Assembly: GCA_021789355.1 (NCBI GenBank)
Contig: JAJYJR010000004.1
Location: forward strand, 1-36,787
Reading direction: 5' to 3'
Source of the DNA: Chloroflexota bacterium
GTDB taxonomy: Bacteria > Chloroflexota > Limnocylindria > Limnocylindrales > CSP1-4
DNA length: 36,787 bases
Positions 1-8,862 of the stretch are shown here, piece by piece. A program made the position numbers and the translations under genes. The notes below the pieces were generated by a model. It had not been told where the DNA came from. It saw only the letters and a program-made list of their open reading frames with translations, and searched no databases. How positions within the stretch are numbered: the first letter of the stretch is position 1; each line of letters starts with the position of its first letter.

Positions 1-2494
1 ATCTCTCGGTTCCGGTGTAGACGGCGTTGAGGGTCTTCGGGTTGGACACGTCGCTGTTGTAGGGCACCGCGGTATAGGTGCCGATCGCCGGGTTCTCGCC
101 CAGGACCGGGTCACCGGCCGCCGGCAGGAGCTCCACGCGGTCGGTGCGGTACAGGTAGGCGGGGGCGATGCCGCGGAGGTCCGAGCTGTCGCGATCGAAC
201 GCGGCGTCGTAGGCCGGGCCGCCCAGACGGGCCACCTCGAGCGCCAGGTCCTGGAGCACGTCGGGCTTGCCATCGGCGTTGTCGGTCGTGCCGCACGCCA
301 TTGCGCCGTCGACCACGCTGCAGATGTCCTGGTTCTCGACCTCCTGGACCATCAGGATGTCGGGGCTGTGCAGGTCATTCACGATCTGCGTGGCGATGTC
401 GGCCAGGCGGGCCTGGTAGGCGGCCTCGCTGGCCGGCACGTAGTTGAACGGCGATTTCACGGCATCGAGGAAGGGCGCGACCGCCGGGCACCCGCTGTCA
501 CCCGCGAAGTCGCAGCCGGAGAACGGGTTGTTCCGGTAGTCGTAGAGGTTCTCGAGGTTGTAGTCGGCGATGCTGTACTGGGTGCCGCGGTCGATCGCCT
601 GTGGGGGGTTGTTGGCCGCGGGATCGGGGCCCAGGGCAAAGCTCGGCTGTTCGCTGATCTCGATGCGGTACTTCGAGTAGGTGTAGTTGAGCCCGCCGGC
701 CGGGGCGTTGGTGACGGTGTCGAAGGTGCGGGCGGGATCGATGAGCGCCTGGGCGTCGCCGGCGGCGGCCTTGATCCCCAGGCTCCCGAGCAGGATGCGG
801 TAGCCGTTGCCGTCCCAGCTCGTCGCGTTGTAGTTGTCGTCGAGCGGGTGGGCGTCGCGGAAGGCCCGGCGCGCATACGGGTCGGCGCGCTGGGCGATGG
901 TGCTGTCGCCGCGCGCCACCCACACCTCGGCGTCGGCCGGGCTGAAGACGTTGCGCCCGCCGAGCACCACGCTGTTCTCCGGCACCTGCACGCGCGTGCC
1001 CTGCAGGCGCTCCCAGTAGCAGCTGGCGTCTGTGAGCGCCACCGGCGGGTTCGCCACGACGGGCGGAACCTCCGCGTCGATGTCGACGCCGTTGCGAACC
1101 ACGTCGAGGACGGCGAGCGGGCTCACCAACTCGGTCATGTTGTAGTACTCGCTGACCTTGCCGGTGACCACCACCTCGTCGCCGACCACGGGCGCGTAGC
1201 CGCCGATGAGCGTGCTGTAGGTGCCCATGAACACGAACAGGCCGTCGGAGGTGAGCGGGTCGGTGTCCGCGGTCTCGGCCGTGTTCTGGATGTAGAACCC
1301 CTTGTACGTATTCGTGGAGTTGCTGATCGCCTGGAGCGTCTTCTCGTAGATGACGCCCTGGACGGCCACGGTCTGGCCGACGTACGGCGAGGTGTGGCTC
1401 GCGCAGGCAGGTCCCTCGGGGACCGGGCCGTTCACGGTGCCGATCGGCAGGACCACCGTGACCGTGAGCGCAATGGTGGCGCTGCCCGATCGGGACTGGG
1501 CATCGCTGATCGTGCAGGCCAGGCTCTTCGCCCCGCCGGTCGTGGCGGCCGCGACCGTCGTCGCGAACGAGAAGACGTTGTCCGCGGCGGTCACGTCGCC
1601 GTTCGTGCCGCCGTCGTAGAAGGCCTGGGTGGCGGAACCGCCGATGGCGCTGAGGTCACAGGTGACCGACAGGCCGGTGCTGGTCGGATTCGCGCCAGGG
1701 GTCACCGCCACGGTGAGGAGCGTCGAGTCGCCAGTGATGAGCGTGCTCGGCGCTGCGGCACCTACGCCGCTCGGGTCGGTCGGCCCGGTGCAGGCGTGGA
1801 ACGGCGAGGCGCTGTTGCGCGGGTCCGGCGCGCCGACCGTGAAGTCGCCCGCGTTGTCGTCCGTATCGGTGCAGCCGCCGTTGGCGCGGAGCGCGGCGGT
1901 CGCGTTGGTGGTGGCTGGGGCTGCCGCCGTGCCCTCGTAGAAGTTGGCGCCGTCCCAGCCCACGAGATCCTTGATGAGCGCCAGCTGCTCGGCACTGCAG
2001 ACCGTCGAGCCGCCGTTGCAGCCGAGCCCGGCGCTGGACATCACCAGCGCGACCTTGCCACCGGTCCCCGACATGTTGATGGGGCTCGTGTCGGTGACAT
2101 CGGGTGTCGGCAGGGGCGCGAACGTGGTGCTGCCCGCCGCCTCCTGGACCAGCAGGTACTGCCCGGCCGCGAGTGACCCCGTGAGCGGGGTCAGCTGGCT
2201 GGCGTTCGCGCCGAAGCTGCCGGTCCCGGTCGCCGAGGCGTACTGCAGCGACCAGCCATCCAGCGACACCGCTGCGGTGCCCCGGTTGAACAACTCGATG
2301 AAGTCGTTCGTATAGACACCGGGTGGCGGGCCGGCATTGCCGCCGCCGCCGTAGACCTGGCTGATGACGACGTCCGGCGAGACGGCCGCCGCCGGCGCCG
2401 GCGGCACGACGGCAAGTGACCCGGTCGCGACGAGCGCGGCCGTGGCCGCCAGCGCCGTGATGCGCGCGCCTACGCGGCGCGGGTGCCATGTCAT
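1..2494 (-). CDS. Secreted lamin-tail-domain / EEP-family extracellular nuclease (3' end outside window)
   Basis: The gene is open from the ATG at 2494 (GGAGG about 7 nt upstream) to the window edge, so 831 codons are visible and the C-terminus is missing. Residues 1-37 form a signal peptide: RR, a hydrophobic stretch, then APAAA. Residues about 40-230 are a lamin-tail domain (DVVISQVYGGGGN, then NDFIELFNRG and SLDGWSLQY). About 235-330 is an Ig-like insert, and about 340-530 an OB-fold-like stretch of the ExeM/NucH nuclease type. The visible end starts an endonuclease/exonuclease/phosphatase domain (DLHSPDILMVQEVENQD, where the E is the expected metal ligand). The family degrades extracellular DNA or phosphodiesters, so a role in nutrient or phosphate scavenging fits the neighbouring 5'-nucleotidase. 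The later catalytic histidines lie outside the window, so activity cannot be judged. Confidence 0.85.
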   Translation of the reverse strand, partial: MTWHPRRVGARITALAATAALVATGSLAVVPPAPAAAVSPDVVISQVYGGGGNAGPPPGVYTNDFIELFNRGTAAVSLDGWSLQYASATGTGSFGANASQLTPLTGSLAAGQYLLVQEAAGSTTFAPLPTPDVTDTSPINMSGTGGKVALVMSSAGLGCNGGSTVCSAEQLALIKDLVGWDGANFYEGTAAAPATTNATAALRANGGCTDTDDNAGDFTVGAPDPRNSASPFHACTGPTDPSGVGAAAPSTLITGDSTLLTVAVTPGANPTSTGLSVTCDLSAIGGSATQAFYDGGTNGDVTAADNVFSFATTVAAATTGGAKSLACTISDAQSRSGSATIALTVTVVLPIGTVNGPVPEGPACASHTSPYVGQTVAVQGVIYEKTLQAISNSTNTYKGFYIQNTAETADTDPLTSDGLFVFMGTYSTLIGGYAPVVGDEVVVTGKVSEYYNMTELVSPLAVLDVVRNGVDIDAEVPPVVANPPVALTDASCYWERLQGTRVQVPENSVVLGGRNVFSPADAEVWVARGDSTIAQRADPYARRAFRDAHPLDDNYNATSWDGNGYRILLGSLGIKAAAGDAQALIDPARTFDTVTNAPAGGLNYTYSKYRIEISEQPSFALGPDPAANNPPQAIDRGTQYSIADYNLENLYDYRNNPFSGCDFAGDSGCPAVAPFLDAVKSPFNYVPASEAAYQARLADIATQIVNDLHSPDILMVQEVENQDICSVVDGAMACGTTDNADGKPDVLQDLALEVARLGGPAYDAAFDRDSSDLRGIAPAYLYRTDRVELLPAAGDPVLGENPAIGTYTAVPYNSDVSNPKTLNAVYTGTER

Positions 2495-2590
2495 GGTGTG
2501 TCCTCCCTCGATCGAGGATCTCGAGTCGCGGTGCGCGAGCGCATGGGCATGCGGGTCATCTCGCGACACCCCGGACCCTGTCGGACTGCG

Positions 2591-2622
2591 CCGGGAGCCG
2601 GCCCCCAGGGGCTGGCTCCCGG
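2591..2622 (-). terminator. Strong GC hairpin after the 5'-nucleotidase gene
   Basis: CCGGGAGCC (2591-2599) pairs perfectly with GGCTCCCGG (2614-2622). The stem continues inward through GGCCCC/GGGGCT with one G-T pair. It begins about 21 bp downstream of the nucleotidase stop codon and lies before the next minus-strand gene. There is no U-tract on either side, so this is a hairpin terminator candidate or an mRNA-stabilising stem rather than a textbook intrinsic terminator. Confidence 0.55.
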
Positions 2623-2642
2623 GTGTGCGTGCGAGCGTGGGG

Positions 2643-4322
2643 CTACGGGACGAGCGTGATGCGGTTCTGCGGGCCCGGGGCGACCGGCGAGTTCGCCTTG
2701 AAGTACGCCACCAGGGCGTCGAGGTCGCTCATCCCGACGAGGGTGTCCGTGCCCGCCGTGAAGGCGGTGAACCCGTCGCCCCCGGTGGCGATGAAGTTGT
2801 TCATCGTCACCCGGTAGCTGGCGGCCGGATCGACGGCCACGCCGTTGATCTTCAGCAGGGAGACCTTCGCTCCGACCGGCGCGCTCGTCGACCAGGTGTA
2901 TGTCAGGCTGCTCGAGATCTGCAGCGTCTTGAGGGTGCTCGCTTGCTGCTCGAGGATGGCCTTGATCTGGGCGCCCGTGTAGGTGCGGGTGTAGAGGATG
3001 TTGTAGAAGGGCTGGACGGCGAACGCCTCGCCGTACGTCACCTGGCCGGGTAGCTCCCCGCCGCTGATCTGGGCGTACAGGAGGTCCTGCCGGATGCCGC
3101 CCGGGTTTGTCATCGCCACCACGGCGTTGCCGGTGGTGGGGGAGGAGGTGGCCGCGAGCTGCGCGTCGGCGATGACGTCGCCGAGAGCCGCCTCGCCGGC
3201 GGCGTTGGTCGCGCGGGTGATGTCGGCCGTGATCGAGCCGATCACCTGGTTTGCCAGGGGGGCCGAGAGCGCCGTGTAGTAGGCGAGGAGCGCCGCCTCG
3301 GCCGGATCGGGCGAGATCCCCGTGTGCGTCACGTCGATGTTGGTCGCCGTGGCGGCGGTCGTCGTGCCGGTGCCGCGGTCGATGGTGAGGTCGATGTCGG
3401 TGAGCACCCGGCCGGCCGACTTCGCCTGCGTGACGATCTTGCCGCCGATGGTGCAGTTGTAGGCGGCGTGCGAGTGGCCGCTGATGACGACCTTCACGGC
3501 GGGATCCATGCCGGTGACCATCGACGCGAACCCGCCGTCGAGCGAGGCCGGGCAGGTGTTGTTCGTGGGGCCGGAGCTGCTGTTGCCGGCGTGGAGCAGC
3601 ACGATGATCGTGTTGACCTGGCGCTGGCGCAGCTCGGCGGCGTACTTGTTGACCGTCGCGGTCTCCGGGAGGAAGGTCAGCCCGGCGACCTCGGAGGGCA
3701 TGACGATGGTGGGCGTCTCGGTCGTCACGACGCCGATGATGCCGATCTTCGTGCCCTGCAGGTTCACCACGGCGTAGGGCGGGAAGATCGTCTTGCCGTT
3801 CGGGCCGACCACGTTGGCGGCGAGGTACTGGAAGTCCGCGCCGGCGTAGGTGTGGCCGGTCTGGCAGCCATCGGTCACGTTGCAGCCGCCGTCCTGGATG
3901 CGGTACAGCTCGGCCAGCCCCTCGTCGAACTCGTGGTTGCCCACCACCGCGTAGTTCATGTGGAGCAGGTTCATCGCCTCGATCGTCGGCTCATCGTGGA
4001 AGAGGGCCGACACGAGGGGGCTCGCGCCGATCAGGTCGCCGCCCGAGAGGAAGAGCGTGTTCGGGTTCTGGGCCTCGAGCGAGCGCACGTAGCTGCCCAG
4101 GTACTCGACGCCACCGAGCGTGGCGCTGTAGTCCGAGATCTGGCCGTGGAAATCGTTGATGGCCAGCAACTGGATGTCAACCGAGCCCGGGCGCTGGCTC
4201 CCCTGATCCTTGGCCGCCACGCCGGCGGCGCCGCCCAGGAGCAGGCTCGCGACGAGGATCGTCGAGGCGAGCCCGGTCGCTGCCACGCGGGCGCGCGGCA
4301 ACGACGTACGCAGGAATCCCAC
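2643..4322 (-). CDS. Secreted 5'-nucleotidase / 2',3'-cyclic-nucleotide phosphodiesterase
   Basis: A 559-aa exported metallophosphoesterase of the UshA/5'-nucleotidase family, which hydrolyses extracellular nucleotides to nucleosides and phosphate. The start is a GTG at 4322 with GGGAGG about 7 nt upstream. Residues 1-37 are a signal peptide. The N-terminal dinuclear-metal domain shows NDFHGQ (56-61), GGDLIGASP (94-102), GNHEFDEG (128-135), VLLHAG (241-246) and GHSHAAYN (282-289), so all canonical metal ligands are present. The C-terminal 5'-nucleotidase domain has the substrate-binding segment NPGGIRQD (about 402-409) and MNNFIATGGDGF near residue 515. The length is typical. It lies 148 bp upstream of the secreted nuclease on the same strand; a DNA to nucleotide to nucleoside scavenging pathway is inferred. 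The hairpin between them argues for at least partly separate transcription. Confidence 0.93.
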   Translation of the reverse strand: MGFLRTSLPRARVAATGLASTILVASLLLGGAAGVAAKDQGSQRPGSVDIQLLAINDFHGQISDYSATLGGVEYLGSYVRSLEAQNPNTLFLSGGDLIGASPLVSALFHDEPTIEAMNLLHMNYAVVGNHEFDEGLAELYRIQDGGCNVTDGCQTGHTYAGADFQYLAANVVGPNGKTIFPPYAVVNLQGTKIGIIGVVTTETPTIVMPSEVAGLTFLPETATVNKYAAELRQRQVNTIIVLLHAGNSSSGPTNNTCPASLDGGFASMVTGMDPAVKVVISGHSHAAYNCTIGGKIVTQAKSAGRVLTDIDLTIDRGTGTTTAATATNIDVTHTGISPDPAEAALLAYYTALSAPLANQVIGSITADITRATNAAGEAALGDVIADAQLAATSSPTTGNAVVAMTNPGGIRQDLLYAQISGGELPGQVTYGEAFAVQPFYNILYTRTYTGAQIKAILEQQASTLKTLQISSSLTYTWSTSAPVGAKVSLLKINGVAVDPAASYRVTMNNFIATGGDGFTAFTAGTDTLVGMSDLDALVAYFKANSPVAPGPQNRITLVP

Positions 4323-4437
4323 GATGTTCCCTCCCTCGCGGGCGGGTCCGAGGGCCTCGGGGGCGCGCGGGACGGTCGGGCTCCGTCCGCCTCCTCACGT
4401 GCGACGGCGCCGCTCCCTCACGTCGCCGTCCCTGGCC

Positions 4438-4459
4438 GACACGGACTGTCCTCCGTGTC
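4438..4459. promoter_or_regulatory. 8-bp inverted repeat in the divergent intergenic region
   Basis: GACACGGA (4438-4445) and TCCGTGTC (4452-4459) are perfect reverse complements separated by 6 nt. They lie 116 bp upstream of the nucleotidase start and about 265 bp upstream of the helicase operon. This could be an operator or an mRNA-leader hairpin of the nucleotidase transcript; nothing identifies the regulator. Confidence 0.4.
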
Positions 4460-4593
4460 CAGCCATGCTGTGCCGTCGCTGGCCCGGCGCGACACGTCCG
4501 AACGGCACAAAGCGGCTGGGACCGGGCACGGCGGGTGTGCCGACGCCGAACGAGCGGTGCCGGTACGCACCACCAGGCCGCCGGGAAGCCGGA

Positions 4594-4611
4594 GGTGATC
4601 GGGCGATCACC
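4594..4611. promoter_or_regulatory. Palindromic operator candidate (GGTGATCG-N2-CGATCACC)
   Basis: An 18-bp palindrome with perfect 8-bp arms and a 2-bp centre. It lies in the 400-bp non-coding region between the divergent nucleotidase (minus) and helicase (plus) genes. The form fits a dimeric helix-turn-helix regulator, but the regulator is unknown. Confidence 0.5.
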
Positions 4612-4621
4612 ACATGGCCGA

Positions 4622-4653
4622 CGTGCCACGCCGCGTGCCACGCAAGCTGGCAC
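4622..4653. repeat. Cluster of CGTGCCACGC half-sites ending in an inverted repeat
   Basis: CGTGCCACGC occurs at 4622-4631 and again at 4634-4643, a 12-bp period. The second copy forms the inverted repeat GTGCCA-N7-TGGCAC (4635-4653). The 17-mer 4637-4653 is repeated exactly at 11824-11840, in the divergent promoter region of a second helicase gene. The paired location in two helicase promoters suggests a shared regulator. This is inference; no regulator gene is visible. Confidence 0.5.
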
Positions 4654-4665
4654 GCCGATCGCGCA

Positions 4666-4707
4666 TGATGACGCAGGATCTTCGCGCTGATGACGCAGGA
4701 TGTTCGC
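4666..4707. repeat. Two tandem 20-bp repeats with 22-bp period upstream of the helicase operon
   Basis: TGATGACGCAGGAT followed by C or G and then TTCGC is present at 4666-4685 and 4688-4707, with 19 of 20 bases identical. The 22-bp period is about two helical turns, so both copies face the same side of the DNA. They end just 4 bp before the GGGAGG that serves the 28-codon ORF at 4723. They probably bind a regulator or are a recent tandem duplication of promoter DNA. Confidence 0.5.
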
Positions 4708-4722
4708 CCTGGGAGGCGCGCC

Positions 4723-4809
4723 ATGGAATTCCTGGTCCTGCTCGCCATCGCGGCCGCGGTGTTCGCCTTCCTCTCCCACGAGAGCGAGGACGGGGAGGAC
4801 GATGACTGA
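4723..4809 (+). CDS. 28-aa single-pass membrane peptide overlapping the helicase start
   Basis: A short ORF starts with ATG 4723, seven nt after GGGAGG (4711-4716). The peptide has a hydrophobic segment (FLVLLAIAAAVFAFL, residues 3-17) and an acidic tail (SHESEDGEDDD). It ends with TGA at 4807-4809 and overlaps the helicase ATG (4802) by 8 nt, an arrangement typical of translational coupling. A strong ribosome site, a membrane-helix-plus-acidic-tail design and the coupling all argue for a real gene. No family was recognised. It could be a small membrane protein or a leader ORF that controls translation of the helicase. Confidence 0.6.
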   Translation: MEFLVLLAIAAAVFAFLSHESEDGEDDD

Positions 4810-7800
4810 CCGCGCCGGAGACCAGACCCCGGGGCCGCCCGCCGAAGCGCTCACCGCCGAGCAGCGCGCGATCGTGGCGTGGGAGGACGGCCCGCTCGTC
4901 GTGGTGGCTGGTGCCGGGACCGGCAAGACCCGGGTCATCGTCGAACGGGTCCGCCGCCTGCTCGAGCGCAAGGGCAGGGTGAACGGCGCGGACGGCGACC
5001 CGCTGCGCCTGCCGCCCGAGGCCGCGGCCGTCGACCGCGAGCATCCCTTCGCCGGGCCCCTGCTGCCCGAGCAGGTGCTCGTCCTCACCTACAACGTGAA
5101 GGCGGCGAAGGAGCTCGGGGATCGCCTGGAGGCGGCCCTCGGCCCGGCCGTGCGCGCGCGCCTGGCGGTCGCGAACTTCCACGCCTTCTGCCATCGCATC
5201 CTGGTCGAGTCGGCCCCCGACGCGGGCCTGCCCGCGGTCCCCGACGTGCTCGACGGGGTGGGCCAGGTCCTCCTGCTGCGCGACCTGCGCCCGTCCCTCC
5301 CGCTGCGCTACTACGCCGGCCGGGGGGACCCGAACTGGGGGCTCGAGCGCTTCGTCGCCTTCATCAACCGGGCCAAGGACGAGCTCGTCACGCCGGCCGA
5401 GTTCGACGCCTTCGTGGCCACCGAGCGGGCCGCCTTCGAGGCACGCTTCGGCCCCTACGACGCCGCCCTCGAGCGCCTGGAGGGGCTGGGCGCGTTCGAC
5501 CGCGGGCGAACCGACAGCCGCGGCGCCTATGCGCGCTTCCGCGCCGCCGAGCGTGCGGCCGAGGCGGGCGAGCCGGATGCCGACCCCGACCTCGCGGCGG
5601 TGGAGAAGGTCGCCGACCGCGAGGCCCGCCGGACTGTCTGGGGGACCGGCGCGGCGGTCCCGCGAACTGCCCTCGACGAGGACCAGCAGGCGCAGGTCGA
5701 CGGCCTGGCCGCCTCGTACGTGGCGGACGGCGCGGCGCTCGAGGTGCTGCGCCTCTCCGAGCTCGCCTCCGTGTACCACGCCTACGAGCGGGAGCGGGAG
5801 CGCCGTGGCGCGCTCGACTTCGGCGAGCAGATCGCCGCCGTGATCCGCCTCTTCCGCGCGCGGCCCAACATGCTGCGCGCCTGGCAGCGCCGCTTCCGCT
5901 ATCTCCTGGTCGACGAGTTCCAGGACGCCAACATCGCCCAGATCGAGCTGGTCGAGCGGCTCGGGCGCACCCCCGACCGGCCCGCCAACGTGCTGGTGGT
6001 GGGCGACGACGACCAGTCCATCTACCGCTTCCGGGGCGCCTCCTAGGCCGCCTTCGTGGAGTTCGACCGCCGCTTCTCGGGCCCCCCGGCGCATGACCCC
6101 GACGGGCCCGCCCCGGGGCCACCGGCGCGCCTGCGCCTCGAGGCGAACTTCCGCAGCCGTCCCCCCATCCTCGTCGCCGCCAATCGCCTGATCGCGCGCA
6201 ACGCGCTGCGCTACGCGCCCGACAAGCGCCTGGCGCCCCAGCGGGCGGGGGAGGGGGCCCCCGCGGTCGAGCTGGTCGCCTGTGCCGGGCCCGACGACGA
6301 GGCGGCCGCCATCGTCGAGCGCATCCGCGCGCTCGCGGGCTGGGATCCCGCGGTCGGCGGGGAACCGGCCGAGCCGTGGGGCTCGTGTGCGGTCCTGTAC
6401 CGCAAACACAAGCACCGCGATGCGATCCTGGCCCGCCTGCGCGAGGAGGGCATCCCGGCCACCGTGTCGGGCGGGCTCTCGCTCTTCGCGGCCCCGGAGA
6501 TCCGCGATCTCGAGCAGGCCCTGCGCGCCATCGCGGACCCCTTCGACGACGTCGCCCTGGCGCGCGTCCTGACCGCCGGGCCCTGGCGCCTCGACGCGCT
6601 CGAGCTGCTCGCGATCACCCGAGCCGCGCGGCGGGCCGGTCGCCACCTCCTCGAGCTCGTGCGGGACGCCGCGGGCTCCGGCGCGGTGACGCTCGACGCC
6701 CTGCCCGCGGGCAGCGGGGACGGCCCGGACGCGGACGATGAGGCGTCCGGAGCCGCGGACGGCGTGGCGCGCATCGCGCCGCCCGCGCGCGTGCTCGCCC
6801 TCGCGCCCGCCACGCGCGCCAAGCTGCGCCGCCTCCTCGACACGCTCGACGAGCTCGTCCCCGCGGCGATCCGGGAAGGCCCCTTCACGATCCTCGAGCG
6901 CTTCGTCGAGCGTACCGGCATGCTGCTCGACCGCCTGGCCCGCCCGAGCATGGAGCAGCAGCGCGAGATCGCCGACATGGCGTCCCTGCTGCGCTTCGCC
7001 GCCGACTGGCAGCGCGAGCACGGCGGGCGTTCCCTGGCCGACTTCCTCGACTATCTCGACGCCTACCGGGGCGCCGGCGGCGAGCTGCCCACCAGCGTCG
7101 AGCTCGCCGAGGACGTGGCGGGCGTGCGTCTCATGACCCTCTACCAGGCCAAGGGCCTCGAGTTCGCGCACGTGTTCGTGCCCTGCCTGCTCGACGGGGA
7201 GTGGCCGGTGCACGAGCAGGGCGGGGGCCTCTTCCCCCGTGAGCTGCTGCGCGAGGCGGTGCCGCTCGGCGACATCCACACCGAGGAGGAGCGCCGCCTC
7301 CTCTACGTGGCCATGACCCGCGCGCAGGAGACCCTGGTCCTGACCACGCAGCGGGGGCCCACGGTCGAGCGCGCCGAGAGCGCGTTCCTCGCGGAGCTGC
7401 GGGCCGACGCCGGGCCCGAGCTGCGCGAGGACGACCGCACGGCGCCGATTAGCGCCGCGGCGCGGCTCGTCGGGGCCGAGGATGCCGAGGCCGACGCGGG
7501 GGAAGAGGCGGCCGAGCGCGCGGACGACACCGGCGACACGCTCGAGCGGATCGTGGCGTTGCCCAGCCCGCGCGAGCGGCGGACCGCGCTGCGCCTGCGG
7601 GCCGAGGAGCTGCTCTCGCTGCTCGAGGGGGTGGCCCCCGACGCGCCCGACGCGGGGGCCGAGCGGGCCGGGCTCATCGCGCAGCTCGCCGGGGTGGGCG
7701 AGGCGATCGTCGCGGGGGCCGATGCGGCCCGCTCCGCGGGCCTCGACCCGCTCACCCTGCGCAGCGTGGCCGCCGATGCCGGGGCGGGGGCGAACCTGCT

Positions 7801-8578
7801 CGCGGTGGCCCCGCTGCCCGGGGCCTTCAGCTACAGCCAGTTCGACACCTACGAGCGCTGCCCCCTGCGCTACGCCCTCCAGCACGTGTATCAGCTCCCC
7901 GCCGAGGCGACGGTGGCCGCGTTCACCTTCGGGACCACCGCCCACGCGGCCTTCGAGGCGTTCACGAAGGAGCGCCGCGAGCGGGCCGCGCGCGGGGACC
8001 CGGCACCCACCCGCGCGGACCTCGAGCGGCTCTTCGCCGCCGCCTGGACGTCCGAGGGGTTCCCCGACCGCACGAGCGAGGAGACATACCACCGCCGGGT
8101 CGGGACGCTGCTCGACCACTTCTGGGAGGGCGAGCTGGCGGGAGCCGGCGAGGCGCTCCACGAGGAGCTCGGCTTCGCGCTGCGCCTCGACCCCGGCGAC
8201 GGGAGCCCGCCCGTGCGGATCGCCGGCGTGATCGACCGGATCGACCGGCTGCCCTCGGGCGGCCTCGAGGTGATCGACTACAAGACCGGCAACCCGGGGA
8301 GCCAGAAGAGCGTCGACGAGAACCTGCAGCTCTCGATCTACGCGCTGGCCTGCCGGGATGCCCTGGGTCTCGGCACCCCCGAGCGGGTGACCCTCTACTT
8401 CACCGAGGCCGCGCTCCGCATGAGCACCACCCGCACCGACGCGCAGCTCGACGCGGCCCGCGAGGACCTGCTGGCCCGCGCCAGCGCCATCCGCGCGGGC
8501 GACTTCCACGCCACCCCGTCGTTCCGGACCTGCGCCTGGTGCGACTACCGGGCGATCTGCCCGAGCCGCGCGGAGTGA
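4802..8578 (+). pseudogene. UvrD/AdnA-like SF1 helicase with C-terminal RecB-type nuclease, interrupted by an in-frame TAG
   Basis: Reading through the stop gives 1258 aa. The ATG at 4802 has GGGGAGG just upstream. Helicase motifs: Walker A AGAGTGKT (36-43), LTYNVKAAKEL (Ia), VDEFQDAN (II), VGDDDQSIYRFRGAS (III), TLYQAKGLEFAHVF (V) and LYVAMTRAQETLVL (VI). The C-terminal PD-(D/E)XK domain has EVIDYKTG. Cysteines at YERCPLRYA and in CAWCDYRAIC suggest an AddB/AdnA-type Fe-S nuclease. The family processes double-strand DNA ends for recombination. Codon 415 (6044-6046) is TAG, directly after motif III (GAS-stop-AAFVEF), and the same frame continues intact to 8578. One base change (such as TTG or TCG to TAG) would explain it. 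The rest shows no decay, so this may be a recent mutation, a sequencing error, or recoding. Restart at GTG 6056 would give a piece without motifs I-III. Confidence 0.88.
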
Positions 8579-8862
8579 GCGACGGACCGGACGAGGGAGG
8601 GCGCTTGCGCGGCCAAGCTCGGGTCGTGGCCGACGCTCCATCACGCGGCTCCATCTCGGCCGGACTGGCGGCATGTGCGCCACGCGAGGCGACAACGCGC
8701 GTGGTCCCGTGGCAGCGAACGCTGGTCCTATTGCGGCGGTCGACGGATCGCCTGATGCTTGTCCGCACGGCGGCAAGGCAGGATTTCCGGTGATGCGGGC
8801 CAGGCGCAGCCGACCTGAACCGCGGACCCCTGCATGTGGCCAGAACGGGTGGAGATAAGGCA

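Noticed and set aside
368..2176. 602-aa plus-strand open frame
   Set aside because: It is antisense to the LTD/EEP nuclease, which has a signal peptide and recognisable domains. The plus-strand frame has none.
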